Positions 15,856 through 25,572 of a stretch of DNA of 64,000 nucleotides are shown here, one piece after another (the first letter of the stretch is position 1; each line of letters begins with the position of its first letter). The DNA comes from Lachnospiraceae bacterium FE2018. Lineage in GTDB: Bacteria > Bacillota > Clostridia > Lachnospirales > Lachnospiraceae. A program made the position numbers and the translations under genes. The notes below the pieces were generated by a model, which made no database searches, had not been told where the DNA came from, and saw only the letters and a list, made by a program, of their open reading frames with translations. The DNA is taken from the NCBI GenBank assembly GCA_000702845.1, contig JNKK01000013.1, forward strand, positions 1-64,000. The letters run 5' to 3'.

Positions 15856-17247
15856 ATGGAAAAACAGGAGAGAGGCTCATTTGGCGGACAGCTGGGATTT
15901 GTCCTTGCTGCCGCAGGAAGTGCAGTTGGTCTGGGAAACATCTGGAGGTTTCCGTATCTGGCGGCGAGAGACGGAGGCGGTCTGTTTCTGGTGGTCTACC
16001 TGGTACTTGCACTGACATTTGGTTTTGCACTTCTGACGACTGAAGTAGTAATCGGACGCAAGACGAAACAAAGCCCGTTGACAGCTTACCGAAAACTGAG
16101 CAAAAAATGGGGCTGGATCGGTATTGTCGCGTGTATCGTGCCGTTCATGATCATGCCGTATTACTGTGCAATCGGCGGCTGGGTAGTCAAGTATTTTATT
16201 GCATTCCTGACAGGACATGGAACTGAGGCGGCTGAAGACGGGTTCTTTACCGGATTCATCACAGGAAATGTTCAGCCAATTGTTTATATGCTGATTTTCC
16301 TTCTGGTCTGTGCTGTAATTATTTTTAAAGGCGTTGAGAGCGGTATTGAAAAATATTCCAAGGTTATTATGCCGATTCTGATCATTATGGTTATCGGAAT
16401 TGCTATTTTCTCGCTCACAATTAAGAATACGGGCGATGACGGAGTTACAGTCAGCGGAATGCAGGGCCTGAAGGTTTATCTGGTTCCGAATCTGGAAGGA
16501 ATCGGCGTGAAGCAGTTCTTCTATGTCGTGATGGATGCGCTGGGTCAGCTGTTCTACAGTCTGAGTGTTGCGATGGGTATCATGATTGCTTATGGTTCCT
16601 ATCTGAAAGATGATACGAATCTCGTTAGATCAATTAATCAGATTGAGATTTTTGACACGCTGGTCGCATTCCTTGCGGGTGTTATGATTATTCCGGCAGT
16701 CTTCGTGTTCATGGGACCGGAAGGCATGTCTGCCGGTCCGTCCCTGATGTTTGTCTCACTGCCGAAGATTTTCGCTGCAATGGGCAAAGCAGGAAATGTG
16801 ATCGGAACCATTTTCTTTGCCATGGTATTGTTTGCTGCGATTACCAGTGCAATGTCGATTCTGGAAGCAGTTGTTTCCAGCCTGATTGACCGGTTTGGAA
16901 TGGCCAGAGGAAAAGCAACGGTTCTTGAGACCACCGCAGCGGCAGTGATCGGTATTATCGTCTGCCTTGGTTATAATGTATTCTACTTTGAGAAAACATT
17001 GCCGAACGGTGCGACTGCACAGATTCTGGATATCCTTGATTACATCAGTAATAACGTATTTATGCCGGTTGTTGCGATCGGAACCTGTATCCTGGCCGGC
17101 TGGGTTCTGAAACCAAAGACAATCATCGCGGAGGCGACGAAAAACGGCGAGCGGTTTGGAAGAAAAGGTCTGTATATTGCAATGATTAAATTTGTTTCGC
17201 CCGTTCTGCTGGTAATTCTTCTTGCAATGTCACTGGGCATTGTCTGA
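15856..17247 (+). CDS. Sodium-dependent NSS/SNF-family transporter
   Basis: About 463 residues with roughly eleven membrane spans. It opens GQLGFVLAAAGSAVGLGNIW RFPY, the diagnostic NSS span-1 motif (LeuT, MhsT, Tyt1). Span 6 contains FYSLSVAMGIMIAYGSYL. Eleven rather than twelve spans is normal for bacterial Tyt1/MhsT types. It should import an amino acid with sodium; substrate not predictable. The ATG at 15856 is 13 nt after GGAGG; a GTG at 15847 is an alternative start. Confidence 0.87.
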   Translation: MEKQERGSFGGQLGFVLAAAGSAVGLGNIWRFPYLAARDGGGLFLVVYLVLALTFGFALLTTEVVIGRKTKQSPLTAYRKLSKKWGWIGIVACIVPFMIMPYYCAIGGWVVKYFIAFLTGHGTEAAEDGFFTGFITGNVQPIVYMLIFLLVCAVIIFKGVESGIEKYSKVIMPILIIMVIGIAIFSLTIKNTGDDGVTVSGMQGLKVYLVPNLEGIGVKQFFYVVMDALGQLFYSLSVAMGIMIAYGSYLKDDTNLVRSINQIEIFDTLVAFLAGVMIIPAVFVFMGPEGMSAGPSLMFVSLPKIFAAMGKAGNVIGTIFFAMVLFAAITSAMSILEAVVSSLIDRFGMARGKATVLETTAAAVIGIIVCLGYNVFYFEKTLPNGATAQILDILDYISNNVFMPVVAIGTCILAGWVLKPKTIIAEATKNGERFGRKGLYIAMIKFVSPVLLVILLAMSLGIV

Positions 17248-17299
17248 GAACACTTTTCTTGATTTATCAGAAAAGATTTTGTAATATGAATGATAGCAG

Positions 17300-17328
17300 C
17301 GCCCCGGCAAGACGGCCGGGGCGTTCTT
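17300..17328 (+). terminator. Terminator hairpin
   Basis: CGCCCCGGC pairs with GCCGGGGCG (perfect 9 bp) and TTCTT follows. It lies after the NSS transporter gene. Confidence 0.65.
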
Positions 17329-17361
17329 AGATGATAATCGTTTTACATCGGAGGAAAGACA

Positions 17362-18936
17362 TTGCAGCAGGAAATGATTCTTGTTCTTGATTTCGGAGGA
17401 CAGTATAATCAGTTAATTGCCCGGCGGGTGCGTGAATGTCACGTTTATGCCGAGGTTCACCCGCATACCCTTTCTGTAGAAAGAATCAGGGAAATAAACC
17501 CGGCGGGTATTATTTTTACCGGCGGGCCGAATAGTGTTTTCGGAGAACAGGCAGTTCTCTGCGACCCTGAAATATTCACACTCGGGATCCCGATTCTGGG
17601 CATTTGCTATGGAGCGCAGCTGATGGCACATATGCTTGGCGGCTGGGTTGCGACTGCACCGGTAAGTGAATACGGGGAAACGCTTGTACAGGTTCGTACA
17701 AACACCCCGCTTTTTCGTGGAATCATCTCTGAGCGGGCATTTTCCGCAAAAGATGAAATGGCAGATACTATCTGCTGGATGAGTCATACGGATTACATTG
17801 CAAAAGTTCCGGATGGTTTTGAGATAACGGCACATACAGATCACTGCCCGGTTGCAGCGATGCAGGATAACAGCCGTAAATTCTACTCCGTACAGTTTCA
17901 CCCCGAAGTAAACCATACGCGGGAAGGTGTTAAAATGCTGGCACATTTTGTGCATGATGTCTGCGGATGCAGGGGCACCTGGCAGATGGGTTCCTTTGTT
18001 CAGAGTGCCATTACAGATTTGCGGGAGAAGATCGGAGACGGGCGCGTGCTCTGTGCATTATCCGGTGGTGTTGATTCTTCCGTCGCGGCTGTCCTGTTAT
18101 CCAGAGCAGTCGGAAAGCAGCTGACATGTGTGTTTGTCGATCACGGCCTTCTGCGAAAAGATGAAGGCGATCAGGTTGAAGCAGTTTTCGGACCGGGCGG
18201 AAACTATGAACTGAACTTCATCCGCGTCAATGCGGCAGAAGAATTTTATGAGAAATTGAAAGGTGTCGAGGATCCTGAACAAAAACGGAAGATCATCGGA
18301 GAACTATTTATACGTGTCTTTGAGCGTGAAGCGAAGAAGATCGGTGCTGTAGATTTTCTGGGACAGGGTACGATATATCCGGATGTGATTGAATCAGGTC
18401 TCGGAAAATCCGCGACAATCAAGTCTCATCATAATGTCGGCGGACTTCCGGATCATGTTGATTTCCGGGAAATTATCGAGCCGCTCCGCCTGCTCTTCAA
18501 AGATGAAGTTCGTCAGGCGGGTCGTGAACTCGGCATTCCGGAATCACTCGTCAGCCGTCAGCCTTTCCCGGGACCGGGACTCGGCGTCCGTATTGTAGGG
18601 GAAGTTACACCTGAGAAAGTCCGCATCGTGCAGGAGGCAGATGCAATTTACCGGGAAGAAGTCGAGAAAGCAGGCTGCGCCGCGACGATGGGACAGTACT
18701 TTGCCGCACTTTCCAACATGCGCTCAGTCGGCGTCATGGGAGACTTTCGGACCTACGACTATGCAGTTGTGCTCCGCGCAGTCAACACCAGCGATTTCAT
18801 GACAGCGGATGCTTCGGAGATTCCGTTTGAAGTGCTGCAGCGCTGCATGACCAGAATTATTAATGAGGTTAGAGGTGTTAACAGGGTCTTATATGATTTG
18901 ACATCGAAACCTCCGGGAACGATTGAGCTGGAGTGA
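17362..18936 (+). CDS. guaA: GMP synthase (glutamine-hydrolysing)
   Basis: 524 residues, the usual full length. The class I amidotransferase domain has GICYGAQL with the nucleophile Cys (about 82) and FHPEV with the His/Glu partners. The ATP pyrophosphatase domain has the PP-loop [12 protein letters not shown] (about 230), and the C-terminal dimerisation domain ends in [12 protein letters not shown]-like form. It converts XMP to GMP using glutamine and ATP. The start is TTG at 17362, 7 nt after GGAGG; the next in-frame ATG (codon 5) is too close to the fold. No guanine riboswitch was found upstream. Confidence 0.97.
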   Translation: MQQEMILVLDFGGQYNQLIARRVRECHVYAEVHPHTLSVERIREINPAGIIFTGGPNSVFGEQAVLCDPEIFTLGIPILGICYGAQLMAHMLGGWVATAPVSEYGETLVQVRTNTPLFRGIISERAFSAKDEMADTICWMSHTDYIAKVPDGFEITAHTDHCPVAAMQDNSRKFYSVQFHPEVNHTREGVKMLAHFVHDVCGCRGTWQMGSFVQSAITDLREKIGDGRVLCALSGGVDSSVAAVLLSRAVGKQLTCVFVDHGLLRKDEGDQVEAVFGPGGNYELNFIRVNAAEEFYEKLKGVEDPEQKRKIIGELFIRVFEREAKKIGAVDFLGQGTIYPDVIESGLGKSATIKSHHNVGGLPDHVDFREIIEPLRLLFKDEVRQAGRELGIPESLVSRQPFPGPGLGVRIVGEVTPEKVRIVQEADAIYREEVEKAGCAATMGQYFAALSNMRSVGVMGDFRTYDYAVVLRAVNTSDFMTADASEIPFEVLQRCMTRIINEVRGVNRVLYDLTSKPPGTIELE

Positions 18937-19027
18937 ACGCACTTGTCCCTGCAAAACTCATTTGGCTGAAAAGCAAAAATCCATTTTCGCTCCAACAAAA
19001 AAGCGAAGAAAAATAAACCGAAGAAGA

Positions 19028-19077
19028 CCTTGCGAAAAAGAGAGCCGATTCCACTCTCGATTTTGCAAGGCCTTTTC
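19028..19077 (+). terminator. Terminator hairpin after guaA
   Basis: CCTTGCGAAAAAGAGAG folds onto CTCTCGATTTTGCAAGG with one bulge, followed by CCTTTTCG. It lies in the 346-nt gap 18937-19282; otherwise I see nothing there but a possible promoter near 19150-19220. Confidence 0.65.
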
Positions 19078-19282
19078 GTATTTTCAAGCAGGGCAAATCA
19101 CTTCGGACCACATCAAAGAAGCCGAAAACATCAACAATTTCTTTGCCGTTTTTACGGTTTGTTCGTCAATGGATATTTCGGTCAGGAAATGTTACACTTA
19201 GGTTAGCGTAATTTACGGCGTAGAAATGAAGACTGATACAGTAAAAATGAAAACGGGTAGATTCAGACGGAGGGATTTGCAA

Positions 19283-21037
19283 ATGAAAATGAACAGGGAG
19301 ATAGACAGCAGGCTGTGTCTTCGATTTGTAAGAGCATGCTTTATTCTGGCGGCACTGGTGCTGGCGTTTGGCATGGGCGAGTGGATGCACATGGATGTAT
19401 ATGCGGGTGATAGTTTGCCTGCGGGAACTTATAAAGTCAGTGAACTTGCAGGTACAAAGAATTGGGTATTTAATGGTGATGTCACGATAGAAATGGATAC
19501 AGATGCCGAATTCTTGTCTTTTGATGCAAGTAATCATGACCTTACAATCAGAGGTAATAAAGCACTGACACTCATAGGAAATACAAATCTGATAAAAGCG
19601 AATAATCTGACGGTTGAAGATACGACATTGAACCTGAAAGTGAGGGAAGAGGCAGGAGAGGTCGACGCGATTCATGCAGAAAAAGACATTGCATTAAAAA
19701 ATGTGAATCTTGAGATAAAAAACCCTGTGGATGAAGGAGTGTTTTCCGCCTTTGGCAACATTCTAATTGAAGGAGGAAGTATATCTGTTGATTCAAAAAA
19801 CTGGTGTATATCTTCTGATAGCGAGACGATTACCATAAATGATTCCCTGTTAAACTTGAAATCAGATGTGGATGACGGACTATGGGCAGAGAAAGACATT
19901 AATATATGGAATACAACTGCGAATATAGATTCAAGTGAGGGGATTGTTGCAAAAGGAGATATATATATTGAAAGAGGAAGAATATCTGTTAGTTCAGAAT
20001 ATGGTTGTATATTTTCAGGTGGTGATATAATTACTATAAAGGAATCCCTGTTAAACTTGAAATCAGATTCGGAAGGCGGACTATGGGCAGATAAAGAAAT
20101 TAATATACAGAATACAATTGCGAATATAGATACAAATTTTGGAATTAGAGCATATGAAGACATATGTATTGATGAAAGTGAATTGGATATTACCTGCGAT
20201 AACTATTATGCGATTGACTCATGTTATGGTCATATTATTCTTTCGGATAATATATATGTAAAATCACCTGCCAATACTAAATTTTGTTCTGCAATGGTTC
20301 AAGGCAATGAAGATAGCAGTGTCATTTGCAGCGCAGACGGAAAGCCTGTATTAAACTGTGTCATCGCAAAGAAGCGTGTATCGGATGACATCTGCAAAAT
20401 CTCTTCAATCCCTGATCAGAATTATACCGGTGCAGCCATCACCCCGGCCGTGACCGCGACCTGGAATGGAACAGCGATGAAAGAAGGCACGGACTTTACC
20501 ATTACTTACAAGAACAACACCAACGTCGGCACGGCAACAGCAACCGTCACAGGTAAAGGCATTTACACCGGAACAAAGGATATCACTTTTAAAATAACCG
20601 ATTCCATGCCGGCAGGCACAAAATTAAAAGCAGGAGGCCAGGAGTATAAAGTACTGAATGCCACGGCAGCAGCATTCACCAAAGCAAAGAACAGAAAATC
20701 CGTCACCGTCCCCGCAACAATCGCAGTCAACGGCCGTACATTTGCTGTCACGCAGATAAGCGGGAAGGCATTCAAGTCAAAAAAGATTCGCACCATTACC
20801 ATTGGAAAGAATGTCGCGAAGATTAAGGCAAATGCGTTCAAGGGAAGCCCGGCGACAAAGCTGATACTCAAGACGAAGCTGCTGAAGAAGAAAACAGTGA
20901 AAAATGCGCTGAAAGGTTCGAAGATCAATACCGCACAGGTAAAGGTCGGAAAGAAGAGCATAAACAAGAAGGTAAAGAAAGCCTATAAGAAATTCTTCAC
21001 GAAGAAGGTTCTGGGCAGAAATATTGTACTTAAGTAG
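19283..21037 (+). CDS. Secreted BspA-like protein with beta-helix repeats
   Basis: 584 residues. Signal peptide about 20-45 from the chosen ATG (GGAGG 8 nt upstream). A long right-handed beta-helix-like region follows, with two near-identical ~55-residue repeats (both contain SLLNLKSD...GLWA.K.INI.NT.ANID). An Ig-like unit comes next (NYTGAAITPAVTATWNGTAM, then DFTITYKNNTNVGTATATVT) and a BspA/TpLRR Lys-rich C terminus (SVTVPATIAVNGRTFAVTQI, AFKSKKIRTITIGKNV). It shares its SELAG start and C-terminal design with 1291-2643. A surface adhesin or glycan-binding role is likely but unproven. Confidence 0.78.
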   Translation: MKMNREIDSRLCLRFVRACFILAALVLAFGMGEWMHMDVYAGDSLPAGTYKVSELAGTKNWVFNGDVTIEMDTDAEFLSFDASNHDLTIRGNKALTLIGNTNLIKANNLTVEDTTLNLKVREEAGEVDAIHAEKDIALKNVNLEIKNPVDEGVFSAFGNILIEGGSISVDSKNWCISSDSETITINDSLLNLKSDVDDGLWAEKDINIWNTTANIDSSEGIVAKGDIYIERGRISVSSEYGCIFSGGDIITIKESLLNLKSDSEGGLWADKEINIQNTIANIDTNFGIRAYEDICIDESELDITCDNYYAIDSCYGHIILSDNIYVKSPANTKFCSAMVQGNEDSSVICSADGKPVLNCVIAKKRVSDDICKISSIPDQNYTGAAITPAVTATWNGTAMKEGTDFTITYKNNTNVGTATATVTGKGIYTGTKDITFKITDSMPAGTKLKAGGQEYKVLNATAAAFTKAKNRKSVTVPATIAVNGRTFAVTQISGKAFKSKKIRTITIGKNVAKIKANAFKGSPATKLILKTKLLKKKTVKNALKGSKINTAQVKVGKKSINKKVKKAYKKFFTKKVLGRNIVLK

Positions 21038-21070
21038 GAATTGAACTTGATCCAGGAGCATAAGAATGAA

Positions 21071-21094
21071 GGCGCTGACATCTCTGTCAGCGCC
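21071..21094. terminator. Convergent-gene terminator hairpin
   Basis: GGCGCTGACA and TGTCAGCGCC pair perfectly (10 bp, 4-nt loop). It lies between convergent genes; T runs are weak on both sides. Confidence 0.6.
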
Positions 21095-21116
21095 TGTTAA
21101 ATGTCTGTGTTCCGTA

Positions 21117-21740
21117 TTAAGCCTTCTGCTCGAGTTGTTTTTCAATCTTGCGAAGTGCCCGTGTGAACCGGCAGTTGAGCATGTCATCCAGTTTGCTGTT
21201 TGCGTTTTTGATTTTCCACTTTCCCTTGTACTTCTTAAAGGAAATGGACACTGTTTTAGTGATGACATTGTCTCCGGATTGTTTAATATACTTTTTTGCG
21301 TACTTAGCCAGATATTTGTCGACTTCATTATCGCTCAGGTTGGGATGGGTAAGAGCGTATTTAACGACGTCCCAGAAAGCGTAGGTAAAGACATCGTATC
21401 CATCATAATAAGTGGCTTTAATTTTCACGGTTGCATTGTTTCCTTTGACAGATATCTTTTTGATTTCGTATTGGAAATACTTCTTGTGCAGGGAACGGAC
21501 AACCTGTCCCTGTTTCGAAGACTGCGGGTAAATGTCGAGTGATTTCCGCATGTTTTCCGGAAGGAAGCAGCTGGTGACGCCTTTCTCATTGTACTTCTTG
21601 ACTTGTTTCAGGAATTTGACAGTTTGTTTTCTGACAGCCGTTTCTGCTTTTGATGACGCTGCAGATACCGGAAGAGGCAGCAGTGTTAACACAAGCAGCA
21701 GGCATAAAAAAGCACGGAGCAGTTTTTTATATAATCTCAT
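21117..21740 (-). CDS. Secreted protein of unknown function
   Basis: 207 residues. Signal peptide about 1-28 (LLRAFLCLLLVLTLLPLPVS, then AASS). The mature part is Lys-rich and has an alpha-plus-beta, NTF2-like feel (EIKKISVKGNNATVKIKATY; VSISFKKYKGKWKIKNANSK), as in small lipoprotein-like domains of Firmicutes, but there is no lipobox. No family recognised. Monocistronic. Confidence 0.65.
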   Translation of the reverse strand: MRLYKKLLRAFLCLLLVLTLLPLPVSAASSKAETAVRKQTVKFLKQVKKYNEKGVTSCFLPENMRKSLDIYPQSSKQGQVVRSLHKKYFQYEIKKISVKGNNATVKIKATYYDGYDVFTYAFWDVVKYALTHPNLSDNEVDKYLAKYAKKYIKQSGDNVITKTVSISFKKYKGKWKIKNANSKLDDMLNCRFTRALRKIEKQLEQKA

Positions 21741-21950
21741 TCACGTTCCCTCCTCAGATACGATTAGATAAATAAATTATATCATGTTGTAATTCTGAAT
21801 TCGACAGTATTTTTGACGGCCGGATCTTTCCGGATCTTCCTCTGAATCAAAATATAAGATGATATGTTCTGTGTGTTTGAACCAATAAAAAAACGTGTTA
21901 AAATCAACACAGGTATCTATATATTTCTGAAAGTGAACGCAGTGGAACAG

Positions 21951-21987
21951 CCCCCGGCCTCAGACGCGTGGAGCGTCAGGCGGTGGG
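21951..21987 (+). other. Structured leader hairpin
   Basis: CCCCCG-GCCT...GACGC pairs with GCGTC-AGGC-GG-GGG in a long GC-rich hairpin about 40 nt before the phosphoesterase start. A GGTTTGAATC follows that looks like a tRNA T-loop, but no tRNA can be built. It may be a cis-regulatory or terminator structure; no known riboswitch class recognised. Confidence 0.3.
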
Positions 21988-22028
21988 TTTGAATCTTGCC
22001 AGACGACTCAGTGGAAGGAGTTCCAACC

Positions 22029-22847
22029 ATGATATACGTTACGGGAGATACACATGGCGATTTTCATCGTTTCAGTTATGAAAACTTTTCGGAACAGAAT
22101 AACATGACGCGGGATGATTTTGTGCTGATTGCAGGAGATTTCGGCGGAATCTGGACCATAGAAAAACCGTTTCCTCTGATTGATGAGGACAAACGGCAGC
22201 GGGAATTGAAAAAAGAGAAGGATACGCTGAAATGGTTTGAGACGCTGAATCCGACGTTCTGCTTTGTGCTCGGGAACCATGAAAACTATAACCGCTATGA
22301 CAGCGGGGAGTTTCCGGTTGTCGATTTCCATGGGGGGAAAGCGCAGCAGCTGGCGGATAATGTATTCCATCTGATGAGCGGATATGTGTTCGAGCTGTGC
22401 GGAAAGACCGTTTTTACCTTCGATGGCGCTGCAAGTCTCTTTATTATTCACGAAGTTCTGGATCGCGGCAGGTATCATTCTGATGCTGAATTCTATGAAG
22501 AATATTTGAGAATGACCGGCGAACACCGGCTGTTCCGTGTTAAAGATCTGGAGTGGTGGGAGCGTGAGACCAGACCGACAGAAGAAGAGAAGTCCAGAGG
22601 TCTTAGTAATCTTGCAGAATATGGTAATAAGGTGGATTTCATTCTGACGCACTGCCTGCCCCAGTCGATTGCGTCATACTATTCAAATGGTGTTTATAAA
22701 CCGAATGAAATAACAGAATTTCTCGATGTCGTTAACAGGCAGGTACAGTTTGGGAAATGGTTCTGCGGGCATTATCATGAGGATCGGATCGTCCTCGGAA
22801 AATATCATATTGTGTATCAACAAATTATGCGATTATCTCAACGGTAA
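22029..22847 (+). CDS. Calcineurin-like metallophosphoesterase
   Basis: 272 residues. The dimetal motifs appear in order: GDTHGDF (about 6-12), IAGDFGG, LGNHENY (about 85), LTHCLP and GHYHED near the C terminus. A cytosolic phosphoesterase of the small bacterial branch; substrate unknown. I chose the ATG at 22029 (GGAG 9 nt upstream) because the first motif starts six residues in. Confidence 0.85.
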   Translation: MIYVTGDTHGDFHRFSYENFSEQNNMTRDDFVLIAGDFGGIWTIEKPFPLIDEDKRQRELKKEKDTLKWFETLNPTFCFVLGNHENYNRYDSGEFPVVDFHGGKAQQLADNVFHLMSGYVFELCGKTVFTFDGAASLFIIHEVLDRGRYHSDAEFYEEYLRMTGEHRLFRVKDLEWWERETRPTEEEKSRGLSNLAEYGNKVDFILTHCLPQSIASYYSNGVYKPNEITEFLDVVNRQVQFGKWFCGHYHEDRIVLGKYHIVYQQIMRLSQR

Positions 22848-22944
22848 ATAATATGTTAAATTCCTCCTATACACTTGCCTTTGCCAATCTATGGAAGTAT
22901 AGTAAAAATAAGAAGTTTACTTTTCAAGGATTGGAGGTGTATCG

Positions 22945-23319
22945 ATGGGTAAATATGTTATTAAGACAACGAAAAACGGCGGTTATAAATTTGACCTGAA
23001 AGCAACAAACGGACAGGTCATTGCATCCTCACAGATTTATAAAGCTCTGAAATCCTGTAAGGCAGGAATTGCAAGTGTAACTGTAAATGCTGCGATCGCG
23101 GCAGAAGAAGATCAGACAGCAGAAGGTTTCGCAAAAGAAAAAAACCCGAAGTTTGAAATCTATGCCGACAAGGCAGGGGAATTCCGTTTCCGTCTGAAAG
23201 CGAAGAACGGACAGATCATTGCCGTGAGCGAGGGATATACGACAATGAAGTCATGCAAAAACGGTATTGCAAGTGTTCGGAAAAATTCAGTCGATGCACC
23301 GACAGAGATAGCAGAATAA
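22945..23319 (+). CDS. YegP/DUF1508 tandem-repeat protein
   Basis: 124 residues made of two DUF1508 units: GGYKFDLKATNGQVIASSQI with SCKAGIASV, and GEFRFRLKAKNGQIIAVSEG with SCKNGIASVRKN. Each unit is a beta-beta-beta-alpha fold of unknown function found widely in bacteria (UPF0339). The ATG follows TTGGAGG by 7 nt. Single gene with its own terminator. Confidence 0.9.
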   Translation: MGKYVIKTTKNGGYKFDLKATNGQVIASSQIYKALKSCKAGIASVTVNAAIAAEEDQTAEGFAKEKNPKFEIYADKAGEFRFRLKAKNGQIIAVSEGYTTMKSCKNGIASVRKNSVDAPTEIAE

Positions 23320-23339
23320 CAGAATAACAGAATTTTAAA

Positions 23340-23391
23340 AACAGCGTCTGTGGTTATGAGTTGTACAACTATGCCGGGGCGCTGTTTTTTT
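23340..23391 (+). terminator. Rho-independent terminator
   Basis: AACAGCG pairs with CGCTGTT around a long, partly paired loop, followed by seven T. It ends the DUF1508 gene. Confidence 0.7.
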
Positions 23392-23526
23392 GATTTTTTA
23401 TATTCAATACGGGATTCAATCGCAGTCTCTGACCGCGCACGGACTGCATGGCGCGCCTGTGTCTCTTCCACACGCATTTGCGTTTCAAACAGCGGCGTTT
23501 TATAATGAATTCTGAGGTGAGAAGAT

Positions 23527-24159
23527 ATGTTGAAACGTGAAGATATGCTGGAATTAACCCGGCGCATGACACCGGCAAGGACATCGATTGACCGGATCGC
23601 CGGATGTTATTTCGATGAAGACGGATATGTGGACGGGAGTTTCAATACCGGTTTTTTAAAGCTGAAAACATCAGAAAAAGAGAAGAATCTCGGCATCGCT
23701 AAAACGATTCCGTTTTCAGAAACCAACCGACAGCTGATCGAACTGGATTTTCCGGGGGAAACAAGAGAATCAGGTGACATGATGCGGCTTCTGGATGCAA
23801 TTATGGAGTCCGGTCTGAAAAATGACGCGATGCTGGATACCTTTTACGATATTGTCGGAGAACAGATGCCTGCAGGGCGGCCGTTAGCGGTTGTTCTGTT
23901 TCATGGGGTTTATGACATTCCGCGTATAGGCAGTGATAAGGCTGAGCAATGGGAATCGGAAGAAGTATATGAATATCTGATTTGCAGTATCGGACCGGTT
24001 ATGGATGATTATGAGATCGGTACACCCGAATGCGGCTTTTTATATCCGTCCTTCTGTGACCGCAGCGCAGATATTTTTCACATTGCATTATATGAAAAAG
24101 AGCCGGGTGTAAGCGGTGAAGGACTGATTCAGGCGCTCGGATGTGATAGAGAATCGTAG
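23527..24159 (+). CDS. DUF4317-type protein, probably short form
   Basis: 210 residues. It begins MLKREDMLELTRRMTPARTS and continues with IDRIAGCYFDEDGYVDGSF and CGFLYPSFCDRSADIFHIALY, a pattern I know from the clostridial DUF4317 family. Members I recall are nearer 400 residues and continue after the CGFLYP segment, so this may be a shortened version; the frame ends with a clean TAG and no continuation was seen in other frames. Function unknown. Confidence 0.65.
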   Translation: MLKREDMLELTRRMTPARTSIDRIAGCYFDEDGYVDGSFNTGFLKLKTSEKEKNLGIAKTIPFSETNRQLIELDFPGETRESGDMMRLLDAIMESGLKNDAMLDTFYDIVGEQMPAGRPLAVVLFHGVYDIPRIGSDKAEQWESEEVYEYLICSIGPVMDDYEIGTPECGFLYPSFCDRSADIFHIALYEKEPGVSGEGLIQALGCDRES

Positions 24160-24179
24160 TTTTTTCATTGTATTCATAG

Positions 24180-24202
24180 CAGTACTTTTGGAAACCTAAT
24201 CA
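24180..24202 (+). repeat. 23-nt promoter-proximal repeat, copy 1
   Basis: CAGTACTTTTGGAAACCTAA followed by TCA; 20 of 23 bases match 25573-25595. It lies upstream of the Nudix gene. Confidence 0.45.
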
Positions 24203-24289
24203 ACTGATTAATGATGTACAGGGTCATACGATCCGCGTGAGTTTCAGGAAAACAGTATCAGAAAAAAATAGAAAGACGGACAGGAGATA

Positions 24290-24922
24290 ATGAACAAACA
24301 GGACAGAAGTGAGCTGGAATGGAAGGAAGTCAGAAGAGAACATATCATACAGGACAAATGGATAGATTTTCGGAAATCTGTATACCGTTTTCCGGATGGT
24401 ACAGAATACGGACCGTTTTACAGCTATAGCCGGCGTGACTATGTGGTGATTGTTGCGACTGATCCGGAAGGCAATTATATCTGTGTGCGGCAGTACCGGC
24501 AGGGAATCAGGGAAATCACAACTGAATTTCCGGCAGGCGGAATTGAGCGGACAGATGGAAAAACCTATCGCGTTAATGCGGATTCTGTGAAATCTGCGGA
24601 CAGCAGTGTGCCGGCGGATACATCCGGAGCGTCAGAGGACGCGCTGAACACCGCCAGAAGAGAACTTCGGGAAGAAACAGGCTACGTATCTGATGAGTGG
24701 AGACACCTGATCACGGTTCCTTCTAACGCAACCATCTCGGATAACTATGCTTATGTATATCAGGCATTGAATTGCAGAAAGGAAAAAGAGCAGGATCTGG
24801 ACGATTCAGAGTTTTTAAATGTTAAACTCCATTCCGATGCGGAGATTGCTTCCCTGATAAAAAACGGCGCATTTCAGCAGGCCATCCATATTATGGGATG
24901 GCTGCTGGCGAAACAGGGATGA
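24290..24922 (+). CDS. Nudix hydrolase (ADP-ribose pyrophosphatase-like)
   Basis: 210 residues. The N-terminal strand region is typical of ADP-ribose/NDP-sugar Nudix enzymes (YVVIVATDPEGNYICVRQYR). The Nudix box is present as EFPAGGIE and EDALNTARRELREETGYV, but about 25 polar residues (Ser/Ala/Asp-rich) are inserted between its Gly and first Glu, where five residues are usual. All catalytic Glu/Arg of REL-EETG remain. It should cleave a nucleoside diphosphate derivative; the loop insert could change specificity or simply be tolerated. Confidence 0.82.
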   Translation: MNKQDRSELEWKEVRREHIIQDKWIDFRKSVYRFPDGTEYGPFYSYSRRDYVVIVATDPEGNYICVRQYRQGIREITTEFPAGGIERTDGKTYRVNADSVKSADSSVPADTSGASEDALNTARRELREETGYVSDEWRHLITVPSNATISDNYAYVYQALNCRKEKEQDLDDSEFLNVKLHSDAEIASLIKNGAFQQAIHIMGWLLAKQG

Positions 24923-24929
24923 TGCCGGA

Positions 24930-25352
24930 TCAGTTTTCTCCCTCCTGCACCATGGAGTCTGCATCAAAAAGAAGCTGGATCAGTTCTCTGGTGAAGATAA
25001 ACGGTGCTTCTCCCCAGGGATTGATAACGAATCCGGGCGCATTCATATCGATGCAGAACTGAAGAGATTCTCTGATCCCGTAAGTGAGCGTTGATTTTGC
25101 GGGGATTTTCTCTGCTTCTGTCTGAGAAGTAAAGAAAACGAGCCACTCAGAACCGTCATTGAGCCGGACAGTATTGAAAGCGAATTCAGTGTTGTCTTCT
25201 GCAGGAACAGCCGGAATGAACAGCTGGCCGCCTTCCAGCATTCTGGTGCGGATTGCGTTGAGCAGGTGTGCAAGAGATTCCCGCTGCTTTTCATTATCAA
25301 ATGACAGAATGGCATCTTCGATTAACTTGTTTTCAGTAAATAATTCGGACAT
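24930..25352 (-). CDS. SseB-family protein
   Basis: 140 residues. The SseB N-terminal domain pattern is visible: LFIPAVPAEDN...FAFNTVRLNDGSEWLVFFTSQ, then CIDMNAPGFVINPWGEAPF and a C-terminal helix. The family's biochemical role is unclear, although it is common in Firmicutes and Actinobacteria. The ATG at 25352 is 5 nt after GGAGG. It converges with the Nudix gene, 7 nt apart, with no visible terminator. Confidence 0.8.
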   Translation of the reverse strand: MSELFTENKLIEDAILSFDNEKQRESLAHLLNAIRTRMLEGGQLFIPAVPAEDNTEFAFNTVRLNDGSEWLVFFTSQTEAEKIPAKSTLTYGIRESLQFCIDMNAPGFVINPWGEAPFIFTRELIQLLFDADSMVQEGEN

Positions 25353-25572
25353 GAGGACCTCCATGGTTCATTGGTTAACAGTTATCAAATATCGGCACAC
25401 GCCTGCAGCCGGATTGTGTCTGAAACAACAAAAACAGTATAACAGAAAAACTGCCGGATCCGACAGGGGTTTATACTTTTTTTAGATGAATTGTACGGAA
25501 ATGAGTACAAGATCCGTCCGGACTATTGTATAATAGTACATATAGACAGAAGTACCTGACCGACAATCATTT

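Noticed and set aside
17248-17361. A guanine riboswitch upstream of guaA
   Set aside because: The conserved purine-riboswitch core was not found; only a terminator hairpin is present.
21945-22010. A tRNA or tRNA-like gene
   Set aside because: A GGTTTGAATC resembles a T-loop, but no acceptor, D or anticodon arms fit.
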